Counted from the stretch's first letter, positions 16,352 through 25,523 are shown. The stretch is 64,000 nucleotides of DNA from JAMLIN01 sp964509685 (GCA_964509685.1 CAZDYQ010000003.1:17144-81143); one strand, 5' to 3'. Notes: generated from the letters alone by a model not told the origin. Numbers and translations: made by a program.

Positions 16352-16946
16352 AGCGAGGTGACTGCGCCTGCGCCACGGCCTGGTCGAACAGGCCCGCGAT
16401 CTCCCCGGCGACTTCGGCAATGGGCGTCGTATCCGCCGCGACACGCGCCTGTATGAGGGCGCCCTCCAGCGCGGCGATCGCGGTGAGCGCCAGGCGCCGC
16501 GCCCGGCGGGGGGCCACGCCATGCTCGCGCAGGGCGCGGTCGAGGACGCGCGTCCATCCGGCGCCCGCCCGCGCCCCGGCCGCGCGGATGGCGGGCTCGT
16601 CCGCGGCCGCCTCGAGCAGCACCGTCGCGATCGGACAGCCGTCGCGGAAGTCCGACTGCGCCATCCAGCCGGCGAGCTGGCCGGCATAGGCCCGCAGCAG
16701 CTCGCCCGGGGGGTGGCCGCCATCGGCCAGCGCCTGGAGGCTGCGGCGCACCCGCTCGCCCGCGAAGCCGACCGCGGCCGCCCCGATTTCCGGCTTGCCG
16801 CCCGGGAAGTAGTGGTACACCGAACCGCGCGGCGCCCCGCTCTCGGCCACGATCCGCGCGAGTCCCGTGGCGGCATAGCCGTAGCGCCGGAAGAGCCGGG
16901 CCGCCGTGCTCACGATCGCGTCGCGGTGCCTCGGTGGCCTCGGCAT
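16350..16946 (-). CDS. TetR/AcrR-family transcriptional regulator
   Basis: 198 residues. N-terminal helix-turn-helix (AARLFRRYGYAATGLARIV then GAPRGSVYHYFPGGKPEIG) of the LmrA/YxaF-like TetR branch; the C-terminal ligand domain starts about residue 80 and includes FRDGCPIATVLLEAA. Divergent from the PaaI-type thioesterase gene with an operator-like palindrome between them, so it probably represses itself and that gene. Ligand unknown. Confidence 0.9.
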   Translation of the reverse strand: MPRPPRHRDAIVSTAARLFRRYGYAATGLARIVAESGAPRGSVYHYFPGGKPEIGAAAVGFAGERVRRSLQALADGGHPPGELLRAYAGQLAGWMAQSDFRDGCPIATVLLEAAADEPAIRAAGARAGAGWTRVLDRALREHGVAPRRARRLALTAIAALEGALIQARVAADTTPIAEVAGEIAGLFDQAVAQAQSPR

Positions 16947-16971
16947 CGATTTCCCTCCCGCAAGCTATATA

Positions 16972-16995
16972 GACCGGTCAGTATAGTCGGACTAT
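16972..16995. promoter_or_regulatory. Palindromic operator candidate for the TetR-type regulator
   Basis: GACCGGTC (16972-16979), within a longer AT-flanked quasi-palindrome, is followed by ATAGTC-G-GACTAT (16983-16995). Both lie in the 79-bp divergent region, where TetR operators are expected. Confidence 0.6.
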
Positions 16996-17025
16996 GATGA
17001 ACGACCAGCCTCCAAGGTCGATCCC

Positions 17026-17469
17026 ATGCCCGATGTCTCCCAGGCCGCCCCCACGGCGCCGCCCGCGCCGCCCGCGCCGTACATCCGCCATGACCGCCGC
17101 AGCGGGCTTACCGACCCGTGGGAGCCGCTCTATTCCCACCGGAGCGCCGACGCGGTGTGGGTCGGCCTCTGGGCGGCCGAGCCCCATGCCAATTCACGCG
17201 GCTTCGTCCATGGCGGACTGATCACCGCCCTGGCGGACAACGCCATGGGCCTGTCGTGCGCGCAGGCGCGCGGCGACCCCCGGCCGAGCCTCGTCACGGT
17301 GAATCTTTGCGTCGATTTCGTGAGCACCGCCCGCGTCGGGCAATGGGTCGAGGTCCGGCCCGAGGTGATCCGGACCGGCTCCCGCCTGTGCTTCGCCACC
17401 GCCCTCGTGCTTGCGGACGGCGAGGTCTGCGCCCGCGCCAATGCCACGTTCGCCATACCGGCGCGCTGA
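17026..17469 (+). CDS. PaaI-family hotdog thioesterase
   Basis: 147 residues. The hotdog core shows the family signature FVHGGLITALADNAMGLS, in which the Asp/Asn after the GG helix are the catalytic region, then VTVNLCVDFVSTARVG and the C-terminal strand EVCARANATFAI. It hydrolyses an acyl-CoA thioester; substrate unknown. Divergent from the TetR-family gene and probably regulated by it. Confidence 0.87.
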   Translation: MPDVSQAAPTAPPAPPAPYIRHDRRSGLTDPWEPLYSHRSADAVWVGLWAAEPHANSRGFVHGGLITALADNAMGLSCAQARGDPRPSLVTVNLCVDFVSTARVGQWVEVRPEVIRTGSRLCFATALVLADGEVCARANATFAIPAR

Positions 17470-17538
17470 TCGCACGACGCGCGATCCGGTACAGTGGCGG
17501 ATTGCGCCGATGGCGCTTCAGCCCCGGGGCGGGTCAAC

Positions 17539-18048
17539 ATGGCCAGGATCGACACCCAGGAAGGAATGCCCGGCGAGCGGGCGGAGGATGCAGTCACGGT
17601 CAGCGCCGATGCGGCGCCGAGCCCGGTGTCGGAGCCCGTGGCGTCCTCCTTCCGATGGTCCGGACGCTTCGAGCTCGACCACGACGAGATGGACGACATC
17701 CACCGGGAGTTCGTCGTCCTCGTCGATGCCCTCCTGCATGCGCCCGATGCCGAGATCCCCGATCGTCTCGATGCACTGATCGAGCACACCCGCCATCACT
17801 TCGAGCGCGAGACCACCTGGATGCAGCTCTCGCACTTCCCGCCCATCCATTGCCATGAGCGCGAGCACGCGAAGGTCATGGAGGTTGCGGCCGCCGTCCG
17901 GGAGCGCGTTGCGGCGGGCGAACTCGAGTACGGCCGCACGCTCGCGGCCGGCCTCGCCGAATGGTTCGAGATCCATGCCGACACGATGGACCGCGTCCTC
18001 GCGATGTGGCTACGGCAGGGGCCGGACTGGCCCGCGCCCGATGCCTGA
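17539..18048 (+). CDS. Bacteriohemerythrin-domain protein
   Basis: 169 residues. After ~38 poorly conserved residues a four-helix hemerythrin domain follows, with the diiron ligand set visible: His55, His87-x3-Glu91, His106-x3-His110, and His146-x4-Asp151. These proteins bind O2 or sense oxygen/iron. The ATG at 17539 is chosen over an upstream ATG because the latter gives an unlikely N-terminus. Stand-alone gene between the thioesterase and cupin genes. Confidence 0.88.
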   Translation: MARIDTQEGMPGERAEDAVTVSADAAPSPVSEPVASSFRWSGRFELDHDEMDDIHREFVVLVDALLHAPDAEIPDRLDALIEHTRHHFERETTWMQLSHFPPIHCHEREHAKVMEVAAAVRERVAAGELEYGRTLAAGLAEWFEIHADTMDRVLAMWLRQGPDWPAPDA

Positions 18049-18056
18049 GGGGCGCG

Positions 18057-18074
18057 CCGCGGCCATGGCCGCGG
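18057..18074. repeat. Perfect 18-bp palindrome
   Basis: CCGCGGCCATGGCCGCGG, immediately after the hemerythrin stop. A compact GC hairpin or protein site; no T-run, so a terminator role is uncertain. Confidence 0.5.
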
Positions 18075-18149
18075 TCCGGGCGGGAAATCGCAACGCGCCG
18101 GCGGTCGGCGTCATGCGTCACGGGCCCACTCTGCGCTAGAGTTGCGCGC

Positions 18150-18881
18150 ATGCAAGAGCCGGCGCTTCCGAACAGCTCCGCTCGCGATCCCTTCGCCGAG
18201 AGGATCGCGGTCGTGCCCGGGACCGTGCGCTGGACCGCCGGACCCGCGCCGGGCGTCCAGCGGATCGTCCTCGATGCGGGCGAGGGGTCGAATGGCCGCC
18301 TGACCGCCTTCATGCGCTTCGCCCCCGGTGCACGGTGCACGGAGCATGCGCACGAGGGCGGCGAGGAAATCCTCGTGCTCGCGGGCACCCTCGCCGACGA
18401 GCGCGGCGTCCACCGCGCGGGCACCTATCTTCGCAACGCGCCGGGGAGCCGGCATGCGCCCGCGTCACCGGACGGATGCACGATCTTCGTCAAGCTGCGC
18501 CAGTTCGCCGACGGCGATGTCGGTTCGCGCCTCGTGGACACGCGCCGGGTGCGCTGGTCGCGCGGGCGCGTTCCCCAGACGAGCGTCATGCCCCTGCATG
18601 CCTTCGGCGACGAGCTCACGCGCCTCGTCCACTGGCGTGCCGGTATCGGCGGCGCGCCGGTCCGGCATTCCGGCGGTGCCGAGCTGCTGGTCCTGGACGG
18701 TGAATTTTCCGACGAGCATGGCCACTACGGGCCCGGTACCTGGATGCGCCTGCCGCCGGGCTGCTGGCACCGGCCCCGCGCCGGCCGGCGCGGCGTGCTC
18801 GCCTGGGTCAAGACCGGGCACCTGCGAGTTCTCGCGCGCGATCCCGACAGGTCCGAACGAGTGGCGGAAGCCGCGGCATGA
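18150..18881 (+). CDS. Bicupin protein (ChrR-like cupin domains)
   Basis: 243 residues with two cupin barrels. The first (about 45-120) has the metal-ligand segment CTEHAHEGGEEILVLAGTLADE and a later histidine in GSRHAPASPDG. The second (about 150-230) has VRHSGGAELLVLDGEFSDEHG and GCWHRPRAG. The pattern resembles the C-terminal cupin of ChrR anti-sigma factors but lacks the N-terminal zinc domain. Its stop overlaps the ATG of the hydrolase by 4 nt, indicating co-translation. Ligand or enzyme activity unknown. Confidence 0.8.
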   Translation: MQEPALPNSSARDPFAERIAVVPGTVRWTAGPAPGVQRIVLDAGEGSNGRLTAFMRFAPGARCTEHAHEGGEEILVLAGTLADERGVHRAGTYLRNAPGSRHAPASPDGCTIFVKLRQFADGDVGSRLVDTRRVRWSRGRVPQTSVMPLHAFGDELTRLVHWRAGIGGAPVRHSGGAELLVLDGEFSDEHGHYGPGTWMRLPPGCWHRPRAGRRGVLAWVKTGHLRVLARDPDRSERVAEAAA

Positions 18882-19732
18882 TGCCCGATGCCGAAAGCCT
18901 TGCCGGGCGCGCGCGCGTCCACGCGCTGCGCGTCGAGGGCGTCCGGTGCATGTGGCGGGAATGGGGTTCGGGTCCGCCGGTCGTGCTCGTCCATGGCGGC
19001 ACCGGCTCGTGGCTGCACTGGGTTCGCAACATCGCGGCGCTCTCGGTCTCGCACCGGGTGCTCGCCCCCGACATGGCGGGCTTCGGCGACTCGTCCGACG
19101 CGCCTCCCGGGCTGGGCGCGACCGGCCAGGCGCGCCTGCTGCTGGGCGGGCTGCGCCAGCTGGTCGATGTCGCCACGCCCGTCGCCTTCGTGGGCTTTTC
19201 CTTCGGCGCGATCGTCGGCGGCCTGGCCGCGGCCCAGGCCGACCGGCCGGTGCGCGGGCTCATGCTGGTGGGCGCGGTGGGCCTGGGCATCGACCGCGGT
19301 CCGCCGCTGCCCATGCGGGCCTGGAAGCACCTCGTGGAAGACCCCGGCGCGGTCGACCGGGCCCATCGGCACAATCTCGCCACGCTGATGCTGGCGCGGC
19401 CCGAGTCGATGGATGCGCTCGCGCTGGAGGTCCAGCGTCGCAATGCGGCCGCGGCGCGCTTCTACAGCAAGCGAAGCTCGCATTCGGCGGCCCTCGCGGA
19501 GGCGCTGCCCCGCGTGCCCGCCCCCGTCGCCGGCATCTGGGGCAGCGAGGATGTCACCGCGGCGCGCGATCCGGCACGCGTTTCCGACCGGCTGCATTCG
19601 CTGCGCCCCGACGCATCCCTCGATATCATTCGCGGCGCGGGCCACTGGGTCCAGTTCGAGGCGGCGGCATCGTTCGATGCCGCCTGCCTGCGCTGGCTTG
19701 CCACGCTCTCCGATGCCGGCGGCCCGCGCTGA
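18878..19732 (+). CDS. Alpha/beta-fold hydrolase
   Basis: 284 residues. Oxyanion segment VVLVHGGTGSWLHW, nucleophile elbow GFSFG (Ser108), an acidic residue in WGSEDVTA and catalytic His in RGAGHWVQFE. This is a complete serine-hydrolase triad. The cap region between about 135 and 215 is variable, so the substrate cannot be told. Overlaps the bicupin gene by 4 nt and precedes coaA. Confidence 0.86.
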   Translation: MMPDAESLAGRARVHALRVEGVRCMWREWGSGPPVVLVHGGTGSWLHWVRNIAALSVSHRVLAPDMAGFGDSSDAPPGLGATGQARLLLGGLRQLVDVATPVAFVGFSFGAIVGGLAAAQADRPVRGLMLVGAVGLGIDRGPPLPMRAWKHLVEDPGAVDRAHRHNLATLMLARPESMDALALEVQRRNAAAARFYSKRSSHSAALAEALPRVPAPVAGIWGSEDVTAARDPARVSDRLHSLRPDASLDIIRGAGHWVQFEAAASFDAACLRWLATLSDAGGPR

Positions 19733-19760
19733 CACCGCTCCTCCTTTGCAGGACCGACCG

Positions 19761-20759
19761 ATGACCACAGACGCTCCGGCGTCGCCGGGCAGCCCCGACG
19801 AAAGGTCGGGGCAAGGCCCCGGCGAAAGCTTCGCCGCCTACATCCACTTCGAGCGAGAGGAGTGGGCCGCGTTGCGCTCGAGCACCCCGCTGACCCTGTC
19901 GCAGCAGGATCTCGTCGCCCTGCAGGGCTTCAACGAGAAGGTCTCGCTCACCGATGTCGTGGAGATCTACCTGCCGCTGTCGCGGCTGCTCAACCTGCAC
20001 ATTCGCTCGGCGCGGGCCCTCAACGGCGTGAAGGACGAATTCCTGGGCCGGCTCGTGGGCACGCGTCCCTACGTGATCGGCATCGCCGGCAGCGTCGCCG
20101 TCGGCAAGAGCACCTTCGCCCGCATCCTGCAGGCCCTGCTCTCGCGATGGCCCGACCATCCGCGCGTGGCGCTCGTCACCACCGACGGCTTTCTCTACCC
20201 GAACAAGGTGCTCGAGGAACGCGGCCTGATGCAGCGCAAGGGCTTCCCCGAGAGCTACGATCGCCGACGCATGCTGCAGTTCCTCGCCGACATCAAGGCC
20301 GGCCACCGGCGTGTCACCGCCCCGATCTACTCGCACCAGGCCTACGACATCGTGCCCGGCGCGGCGCAGGTCGTGGAACAGCCCGACATCCTCATCTTCG
20401 AGGGGCTCAACGTGCTGCAGGTGGACACGCTCGATCGCGGTCACCCGCCGGCGGTGATCGTCTCGGACTTCTTCGACTTCTCCATCTACGTCGATGCGGC
20501 CATCGAGGACATCGAGCCCTGGTACATCAACCGCTTCCTGGCGCTGAAGGCGAGCGTCTTCCAGGATCCCGCCTCCTACTTCCACCATTACCGGAACCTG
20601 AGCGACGCGGAGGCGCGCGAAGTGGCCCACAACATCTGGACCAGCATCAACCTGCGCAACCTGCTCGAGAACATCCTGCCGACGCGCGAACGCGCCAACG
20701 TCATCCTGCGCAAGCGCGCCGACCACACGATCGGTGACATTCGCCTCCGACAGATCTGA
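19761..20759 (+). CDS. coaA: Pantothenate kinase, type I
   Basis: 332 residues. Phosphorylates pantothenate in the first step of coenzyme A synthesis. P-loop GSVAVGKS (110-117); TTDGFLYPN, FPESYDRRRMLQFL, YSHQAYDI, FEGLNVLQ and the C-terminal AHNIWTSINLRNLLENI are typical of bacterial CoaA. Start ATG at 19761 gives the expected short N-terminal extension. The 3' end overlaps the MFS gene by 26 nt. Confidence 0.95.
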   Translation: MTTDAPASPGSPDERSGQGPGESFAAYIHFEREEWAALRSSTPLTLSQQDLVALQGFNEKVSLTDVVEIYLPLSRLLNLHIRSARALNGVKDEFLGRLVGTRPYVIGIAGSVAVGKSTFARILQALLSRWPDHPRVALVTTDGFLYPNKVLEERGLMQRKGFPESYDRRRMLQFLADIKAGHRRVTAPIYSHQAYDIVPGAAQVVEQPDILIFEGLNVLQVDTLDRGHPPAVIVSDFFDFSIYVDAAIEDIEPWYINRFLALKASVFQDPASYFHHYRNLSDAEAREVAHNIWTSINLRNLLENILPTRERANVILRKRADHTIGDIRLRQI

Positions 20760-21981
20760 GCGCGGCGCCGGCGGCCGGCCGCTGCTCGCGCTCGCGGTCA
20801 CCCTCGGCGCCCAGCTCCTGGTCACCGTCGCGCTCACGGTCCCCTCCGTACTCGCGCCGGAGGTCGCCCCCCTGCTCGGCCTGCCCGCCGCCCGCGTCGG
20901 CCTGTTCGTCGGCCTGTGCTATCTCTGCGCGATGAGCTCCGGCCTGGTCGCGGGCGGCCGCATCGCCGGGATCGGCCCGGTGCGTACCAGCCAGTGGGCG
21001 ATCGCGGCCGCCGGTCTCGGCCTGGTCGCCGTCGCGATCGGCGGCACGTGGATGCTGCTGCCGGCGGCGATCGCCATCGGTGCGGCATACGGACTCACCA
21101 ATCCCGCCGCCGCCATCGTGCTCGGCGAGCATGCGCCCGTCGAGCGGCGCGGCCTGTTCTTTTCCATCAAGCAGACCGCCGTGCCGCTCGGCATCGCCGT
21201 GACCGGCGTGGTCGCGCCCGCGCTCTATGCCCTGCTGGGCTGGCGCGGGGCCGTGGCGGCGCTCGGCCTCGCCTGCATCGCGGGGGCCTTCGCGCTCGGC
21301 CGATCGCGGCGCGAGTTCGACCGGCCGCAGCCGCTGCCGCCGCGACCCGCGCAGGCCTGGCGCATCGTGGTCGATCCGCTGATGGCGGGGCTGCGCGACC
21401 CGGCCCTGCGGCGACTCGGCATCGTGTCGTTCGCCTACGCGCTCACCCAGGTCTGCTTCCTCACCTTCCTGGTCTCGTTCCTGAGCGTCGAGCATGGCTT
21501 TGCGCTCGCGCTCGCGGCGGGCGTGCTCGCGGCCGCGCAGGTGACCAGCGTCTTCTCGCGCATCTTCTTCGGCTGGGTGGCCGACCGCTGGATCGCGCCC
21601 GCGCGCCTGCTGCCCCTGCTCGGCATCGGCATGGCGGTGGCCTGCGCGCTGCTCGGCCGCCTGCCGGTCGATGCGGCGCTTGCGCTCACGGTCGCCGTGG
21701 CGATGTTGTGCGCGCTCACCGCCGTCGGCTGGAACGGCGTGTTCTTCGCGGAGCTGGCGCGTGTCGCGCCGCCGGGCGGGCTCGCCGCCGCGACCGGCAC
21801 CACCCAGTTCATGACCTTCTGTGGCGGCATGAGCGGGCCCGTGATCTTCTCGGAAGCGATCAGCCACGGCGCGGCCTATGGCGTGGCCTTCCAGGGGCTG
21901 GCGCTGGTACCCCTCGCGGCGGCACTCTTCGCCTGGAGGGCGGTGCGGCGCGAGAGACAGGCACACCCTTTGCTCAAGTGA
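20734..21981 (+). CDS. Major facilitator superfamily transporter
   Basis: 415 residues, about 12 predicted transmembrane helices with Ala/Leu/Gly-rich segments and a central basic loop (GRSRREFDRPQ). The best family match is CynX/NimT-like or other small-solute MFS carriers; the substrate is unknown. The start is a GTG inside the end of coaA, so translation is probably coupled. A sigma-54-type element for the next gene lies within its last codons. Confidence 0.83.
   Translation: MTFASDRSERGAGGRPLLALAVTLGAQLLVTVALTVPSVLAPEVAPLLGLPAARVGLFVGLCYLCAMSSGLVAGGRIAGIGPVRTSQWAIAAAGLGLVAVAIGGTWMLLPAAIAIGAAYGLTNPAAAIVLGEHAPVERRGLFFSIKQTAVPLGIAVTGVVAPALYALLGWRGAVAALGLACIAGAFALGRSRREFDRPQPLPPRPAQAWRIVVDPLMAGLRDPALRRLGIVSFAYALTQVCFLTFLVSFLSVEHGFALALAAGVLAAAQVTSVFSRIFFGWVADRWIAPARLLPLLGIGMAVACALLGRLPVDAALALTVAVAMLCALTAVGWNGVFFAELARVAPPGGLAAATGTTQFMTFCGGMSGPVIFSEAISHGAAYGVAFQGLALVPLAAALFAWRAVRRERQAHPLLK
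21959..21974 (+). promoter_or_regulatory. Sigma-54-type promoter of the DUF1328 gene
   Basis: AGGCACA-CCCT-TTGCT with exact 10-nt GG-GC spacing, embedded in the 3' end of the MFS gene. Predicted start near 21985, about 50 nt before the ATG. Confidence 0.7.
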
Positions 21982-22035
21982 GTGCATTACCGGTCGGACC
22001 GGTGCAAATACACCCACCGCAGAGGAGAAGTCATC

Positions 22036-22200
22036 ATGTTTTATTGGGCCGCAGTATTCCTGGTGATCGGACTGGTCGCCCTCCTGTTCGGCTTCGGCGG
22101 AATCGCCGGCATGTCGATGAACATTGCCTGGATCCTGTTCGTCGTCGGCCTGATCATCGCAGTCGTCTTCATGGTCCTGGGTCGCAGGCCAAGGGTCTGA
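22036..22200 (+). CDS. DUF1328 small membrane protein
   Basis: 54 residues with two transmembrane helices separated by a GIAGMS turn (YWAAVFLVIGLVALLFGFGG; IAWILFVVGLIIAVVFMVLG) and a basic C-terminus. Matches the widespread DUF1328/YtjA family, often induced in stress or stationary phase; molecular role unknown. ATG preceded by GAGGAGAAG. Single gene under the sigma-54-type promoter 21959-21974. Confidence 0.88.
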   Translation: MFYWAAVFLVIGLVALLFGFGGIAGMSMNIAWILFVVGLIIAVVFMVLGRRPRV

Positions 22201-22313
22201 TCACCGCTCCGGCCGGAAAATTTCGGGCGGAGCACCCCGGTGGCCGGCGAGAAATTGCCGGCGTGCCGGTTCATTTGGCCGATTTCGTTTCGGAATCGGC
22301 CGTTTCGCATGCG

Positions 22314-22329
22314 TGGCCCGGATCTTGCT
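22314..22329 (+). promoter_or_regulatory. Sigma-54-type promoter of the CHASE kinase gene
   Basis: TGGCCCG-GATC-TTGCT: one mismatch in the -24 half, perfect -12 half, correct spacing. Predicted start near 22340. An 8-bp inverted repeat GGCCGATT/AATCGGCC (22277-22284, 22294-22301) lies just upstream. Confidence 0.65.
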
Positions 22330-22401
22330 GCGGTCGGGGCCGAGGCGCGTCGCCACGCGTCATACAGTCTTCCCAACGATGCCTACGGTCACGCACGTAA
22401 A

Positions 22402-24888
22402 GTGGACTCGGTCGATCCCGAAGGCCTGAGCAAGGCCACCGAGCCCGACGGACGGTCTCGCCTGCGCATTTCGCCACCCGGGTCGGATGGCCGGCACGGC
22501 TCGGCCGTCGAGCGCGTGTCCACCGGATCCGCCTGGGTGGTCCTCGCAATTGCGCTGCTCGTTTCCCTTGTCGTCTGGATCTGGGCGGCACGCCAGGCGG
22601 CGGCGACGCTGCGCGCGGGGATGGAGACGAGTTCCCAGGACATGGCGTTGTCGATCGCGGCGCGGATCGACACCTACGAGATCGTGCTCCGCGGTGCCTC
22701 CAGCCTGTTCAATGGCGAAGGCCCGCCGGACCGTGCCCGCTGGTCGGCCTATACCGCAGACCTGGAGATGTCGAGCAACCTGCCCGGCCTGCAGGCGCTG
22801 GCCTACGTCTCGCGGATCCCCGGCGAGGAGCGCGAGTCCCATGTGCGGGCGGTTCGGGCCGAGGGTTTCGAGAAGTACACCGTCACGCCGCCCGGGGATC
22901 GGCCCGAGCTCGCGCCGGTCCTCTACATCGAGCCTTTCGAGGGCAGTAACCTGCGGGCATTCGGCTTCGACCTGCTGTCCGAGCCCGTCCGGCGCGAGGC
23001 CCTCGTGCTGGCGGCCAGCAGCGGCACCGCGGTGCTCAGCGGTCCGGTTCGCCTGCTGCAGCAGTCCGATGCGCGATCGGCCCGGGGCCTGACGATGGCC
23101 TATCCGGTCTATCGCAAGGACCTGCCGGTGCGCACGGAGGCCGAGCGCCGCGAGGCCACCGTGGGCTGGATCGTCGCCGCGGTGGGGATGCGCGACTTCC
23201 TCCGGATCGCGCTGGGCACGGACCCCGAGAAGCTGGGATTGAGCCTGTACGACGTCGGGCCGGACGGTTCCCGCTCGATGTTGTACCGACCCGCGACGGC
23301 CCCCGAACAGCCCTCCGGCAGCCTCGTCGAGCTCGAGTTCGACGTGGGCAACCGGTCGTGGCTGATGCAGCTCGACCCGGCGGCGTTCGCCGCCGAGCGC
23401 GAGCGTCTCGCCACGACACCGATGCTGGTGCTCGCTTTCGGCCTGATCGCGAGCCTGCTGCTGTTCACGCTCGTCTGGACCATGGCCACCACCCGTGACC
23501 GGGCGCTCGCCATCGCGCGCGACATCACCCGCCAGCTCACCGCGGTCAACAACGAGCTCGAATCCCGCGTGGCGGCGCGTACCGCGCTGCTCCAGCGGGC
23601 CAACGAGCGGCTCGAGCGCCAGATCGCCAAGCGACGCGCGGCCGAGCAGGCGCGCCGCACCGTCCTGCGGCGAGAGCGCGAGCTCAATGCGCGGCTCCAG
23701 GCGATCTCCGAATTCGCGGCCGAGATGACGCGACCCGAGCCGATGGACGACAAGCTCCACACCCTGTCCGCCGCGGCGCGCGAGCTGCTCGACGGCGCCG
23801 CGGCGCGCGTGGTCTATACCGCGGCCGACGACGGCCAGGAGCACGAAGGTGGCGACGGACGCGCGGAGTGGTGGACGTCGAAGCCCGCGCAGGGCGGCGA
23901 GGTCGCGCGCATCGAGGCGCCGATCCGCGATCCCGACGGCATCGAGCGAGGCCGCATCCAGGTCCTTCGTCGCGAGAGCAGGCCGTTTTCGCGCGAGGAC
24001 GAACTCGTGCTGGCGCATTTCGCGCTGCTCGCCGGCGCCGCGCTTTCGGTGCGCGAAAGCTTCGAGGCGCAGCTGATGGCGCGGCGCGTGGCGGAGCAGT
24101 CGGCGCGCATCAAGGACCAGCTGCTGTCGGTCATCTCGCACGAGCTGCGCACGCCGCTGTCGTCGATGAAGGGGTGGGTCCATGTCCTCGGGCAGGCGAG
24201 CGCACGGGAACCGGCGGACGCCGCCCGGCGCCAGGCCGTCGAGGCGCTGGGGCGCAGCGTCGATGCCCAGCGGGAGATGATCGAGGACCTCATCGACACC
24301 GCCGCGGTGCTCGCGGGCACTTTCGAGCTCGACATCGGCGAATGCGACATCGGGAAGCTGATGGAGGGGGCCCGCTCGCGGGCCCTGCCCAATGCGCTCG
24401 CCAAGCAGGTGACCCTCGAGATGCGGTGCGATCCCGACATCGGTCCGATCCATGCCGATGCCGAACGTCTTGGCCAGGTGTTCGACCACCTTCTCGAAAA
24501 CGCGATCAAGTTCACGCCCGCGGGCGGTTCCATCCACATGGAGGCCACGTCCGAGGGCGACCGGATCCGGATCGAGGTGGTGGACAGCGGGGAAGGCATC
24601 GATGCCGAGTCCCTGCCGTATCTCTTCGAGCGCTTCTGGATGGCCGATCCCTCGACCACCCGCAAGGTGGGCGGTCTCGGGATCGGCCTCTCGCTGGTCC
24701 AGGCCATCATCGAGGCCCATGGCGGCCGGGTGCGCGCCGAGAGCAAGGGGCGCCACCAGGGCGCGCGCCTGGTGATCAGCCTGCCGCGGCAAACGGTGGC
24801 GCAGCCGTCGGCACCCGGCACGGATGGCGTCCTCGCCCACGATGCGACATGGCGCCCCTCGGGCTCGCCGTCGGGCAGGCGTCAGTAG
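22402..24888 (+). CDS. CHASE-domain sensor histidine kinase
   Basis: 828 residues from the GTG at 22402. Transmembrane helix ~41-60, periplasmic CHASE domain ~75-300 (TYEIVLRGASSLFN at its start), second transmembrane helix ~338-362, a coiled-coil/GAF-like linker, HisKA (phospho-His580 in SHELRTPLSSM), and HATPase with N-box LLENAIKF, DSGEGI, LFERFW and GGLGIGLSL. An upstream GTG (22240) and ATG (22309) are in frame, but codons there are AT-rich at position 3 and the sigma-54-like promoter would lie inside them, so I prefer 22402. No own receiver; a likely kinase for the receivers at 8-11 kb. Confidence 0.88.
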   Translation: MDSVDPEGLSKATEPDGRSRLRISPPGSDGRHGSAVERVSTGSAWVVLAIALLVSLVVWIWAARQAAATLRAGMETSSQDMALSIAARIDTYEIVLRGASSLFNGEGPPDRARWSAYTADLEMSSNLPGLQALAYVSRIPGEERESHVRAVRAEGFEKYTVTPPGDRPELAPVLYIEPFEGSNLRAFGFDLLSEPVRREALVLAASSGTAVLSGPVRLLQQSDARSARGLTMAYPVYRKDLPVRTEAERREATVGWIVAAVGMRDFLRIALGTDPEKLGLSLYDVGPDGSRSMLYRPATAPEQPSGSLVELEFDVGNRSWLMQLDPAAFAAERERLATTPMLVLAFGLIASLLLFTLVWTMATTRDRALAIARDITRQLTAVNNELESRVAARTALLQRANERLERQIAKRRAAEQARRTVLRRERELNARLQAISEFAAEMTRPEPMDDKLHTLSAAARELLDGAAARVVYTAADDGQEHEGGDGRAEWWTSKPAQGGEVARIEAPIRDPDGIERGRIQVLRRESRPFSREDELVLAHFALLAGAALSVRESFEAQLMARRVAEQSARIKDQLLSVISHELRTPLSSMKGWVHVLGQASAREPADAARRQAVEALGRSVDAQREMIEDLIDTAAVLAGTFELDIGECDIGKLMEGARSRALPNALAKQVTLEMRCDPDIGPIHADAERLGQVFDHLLENAIKFTPAGGSIHMEATSEGDRIRIEVVDSGEGIDAESLPYLFERFWMADPSTTRKVGGLGIGLSLVQAIIEAHGGRVRAESKGRHQGARLVISLPRQTVAQPSAPGTDGVLAHDATWRPSGSPSGRRQ

Positions 24889-25487
24889 ACGGCGGCCGGT
24901 CGCGGGCGCGGCTTCGACGCGCGGCGCTGCGACGCCTTCGATTCGAGGGCGGCGGGCGTCAGTTCGCCAGCGGTGCGCAAGGCCTCGCGCAGGCCTTCGG
25001 TTTCGACCGACACTACGTCCACGTCACCCTCGGTCTGCGGGAATGCCAGCGCGATCCGCTCGCCACTGGCGATCGACATCATGAGGGCTTCCGACGGCGC
25101 GATGGTCGCCAGGGTGCGGATGGTGCCGCCGGGCTCACGGCTCTCGGTCACCCGCTGGCAGGCGCTCTCCACCATCGCGACCACCGAGGCGCTGTTCGCC
25201 ATCACGGGATAGACCGAGCCGGGATCGCAGCCCTTTATCGGCTCGATGAAGAGCACGCAGCTGCCCTGGCTGCAGATGGCGCCGAAGGCGCCCGCCTCGT
25301 CGCGCGTCACCAGCTCGACGCTGTCACCGCCCTCGTGCTGGCGCACGGACCACTGGCCGGTATCCGTGGGCGCCACGTCCGGCTCGGTGGCCCGGGCCTC
25401 GCCGCCAGTGACGATGACGGCGCCGCCCACCGTCGCCAGCCCGATGCACAGGGCCGTGGCGAGGGAAGGAAGAATGGTATGGGACAT
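24882..25487 (-). CDS. Secreted protein of unknown function
   Basis: 201 residues. N-terminal signal peptide (hydrophobic to about residue 25, AGG...ARA-T cleavage region). The mature part has three Cys (CSQGSC pair, one in KGCDPGS, one in ESACQR) and a Lys/Arg/Pro-rich tail. The layout recalls invasion-associated locus B-like periplasmic proteins, but I cannot assign it securely. Converges on the CHASE kinase gene (7-nt overlap). A sigma-54-type promoter lies at 25524-25538. Confidence 0.7.
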   Translation of the reverse strand: MSHTILPSLATALCIGLATVGGAVIVTGGEARATEPDVAPTDTGQWSVRQHEGGDSVELVTRDEAGAFGAICSQGSCVLFIEPIKGCDPGSVYPVMANSASVVAMVESACQRVTESREPGGTIRTLATIAPSEALMMSIASGERIALAFPQTEGDVDVVSVETEGLREALRTAGELTPAALESKASQRRASKPRPRPAAVY

Positions 25488-25523
25488 GCCTGGATCCTCC
25501 GGAGGAGGGACATATCCCTTCGT

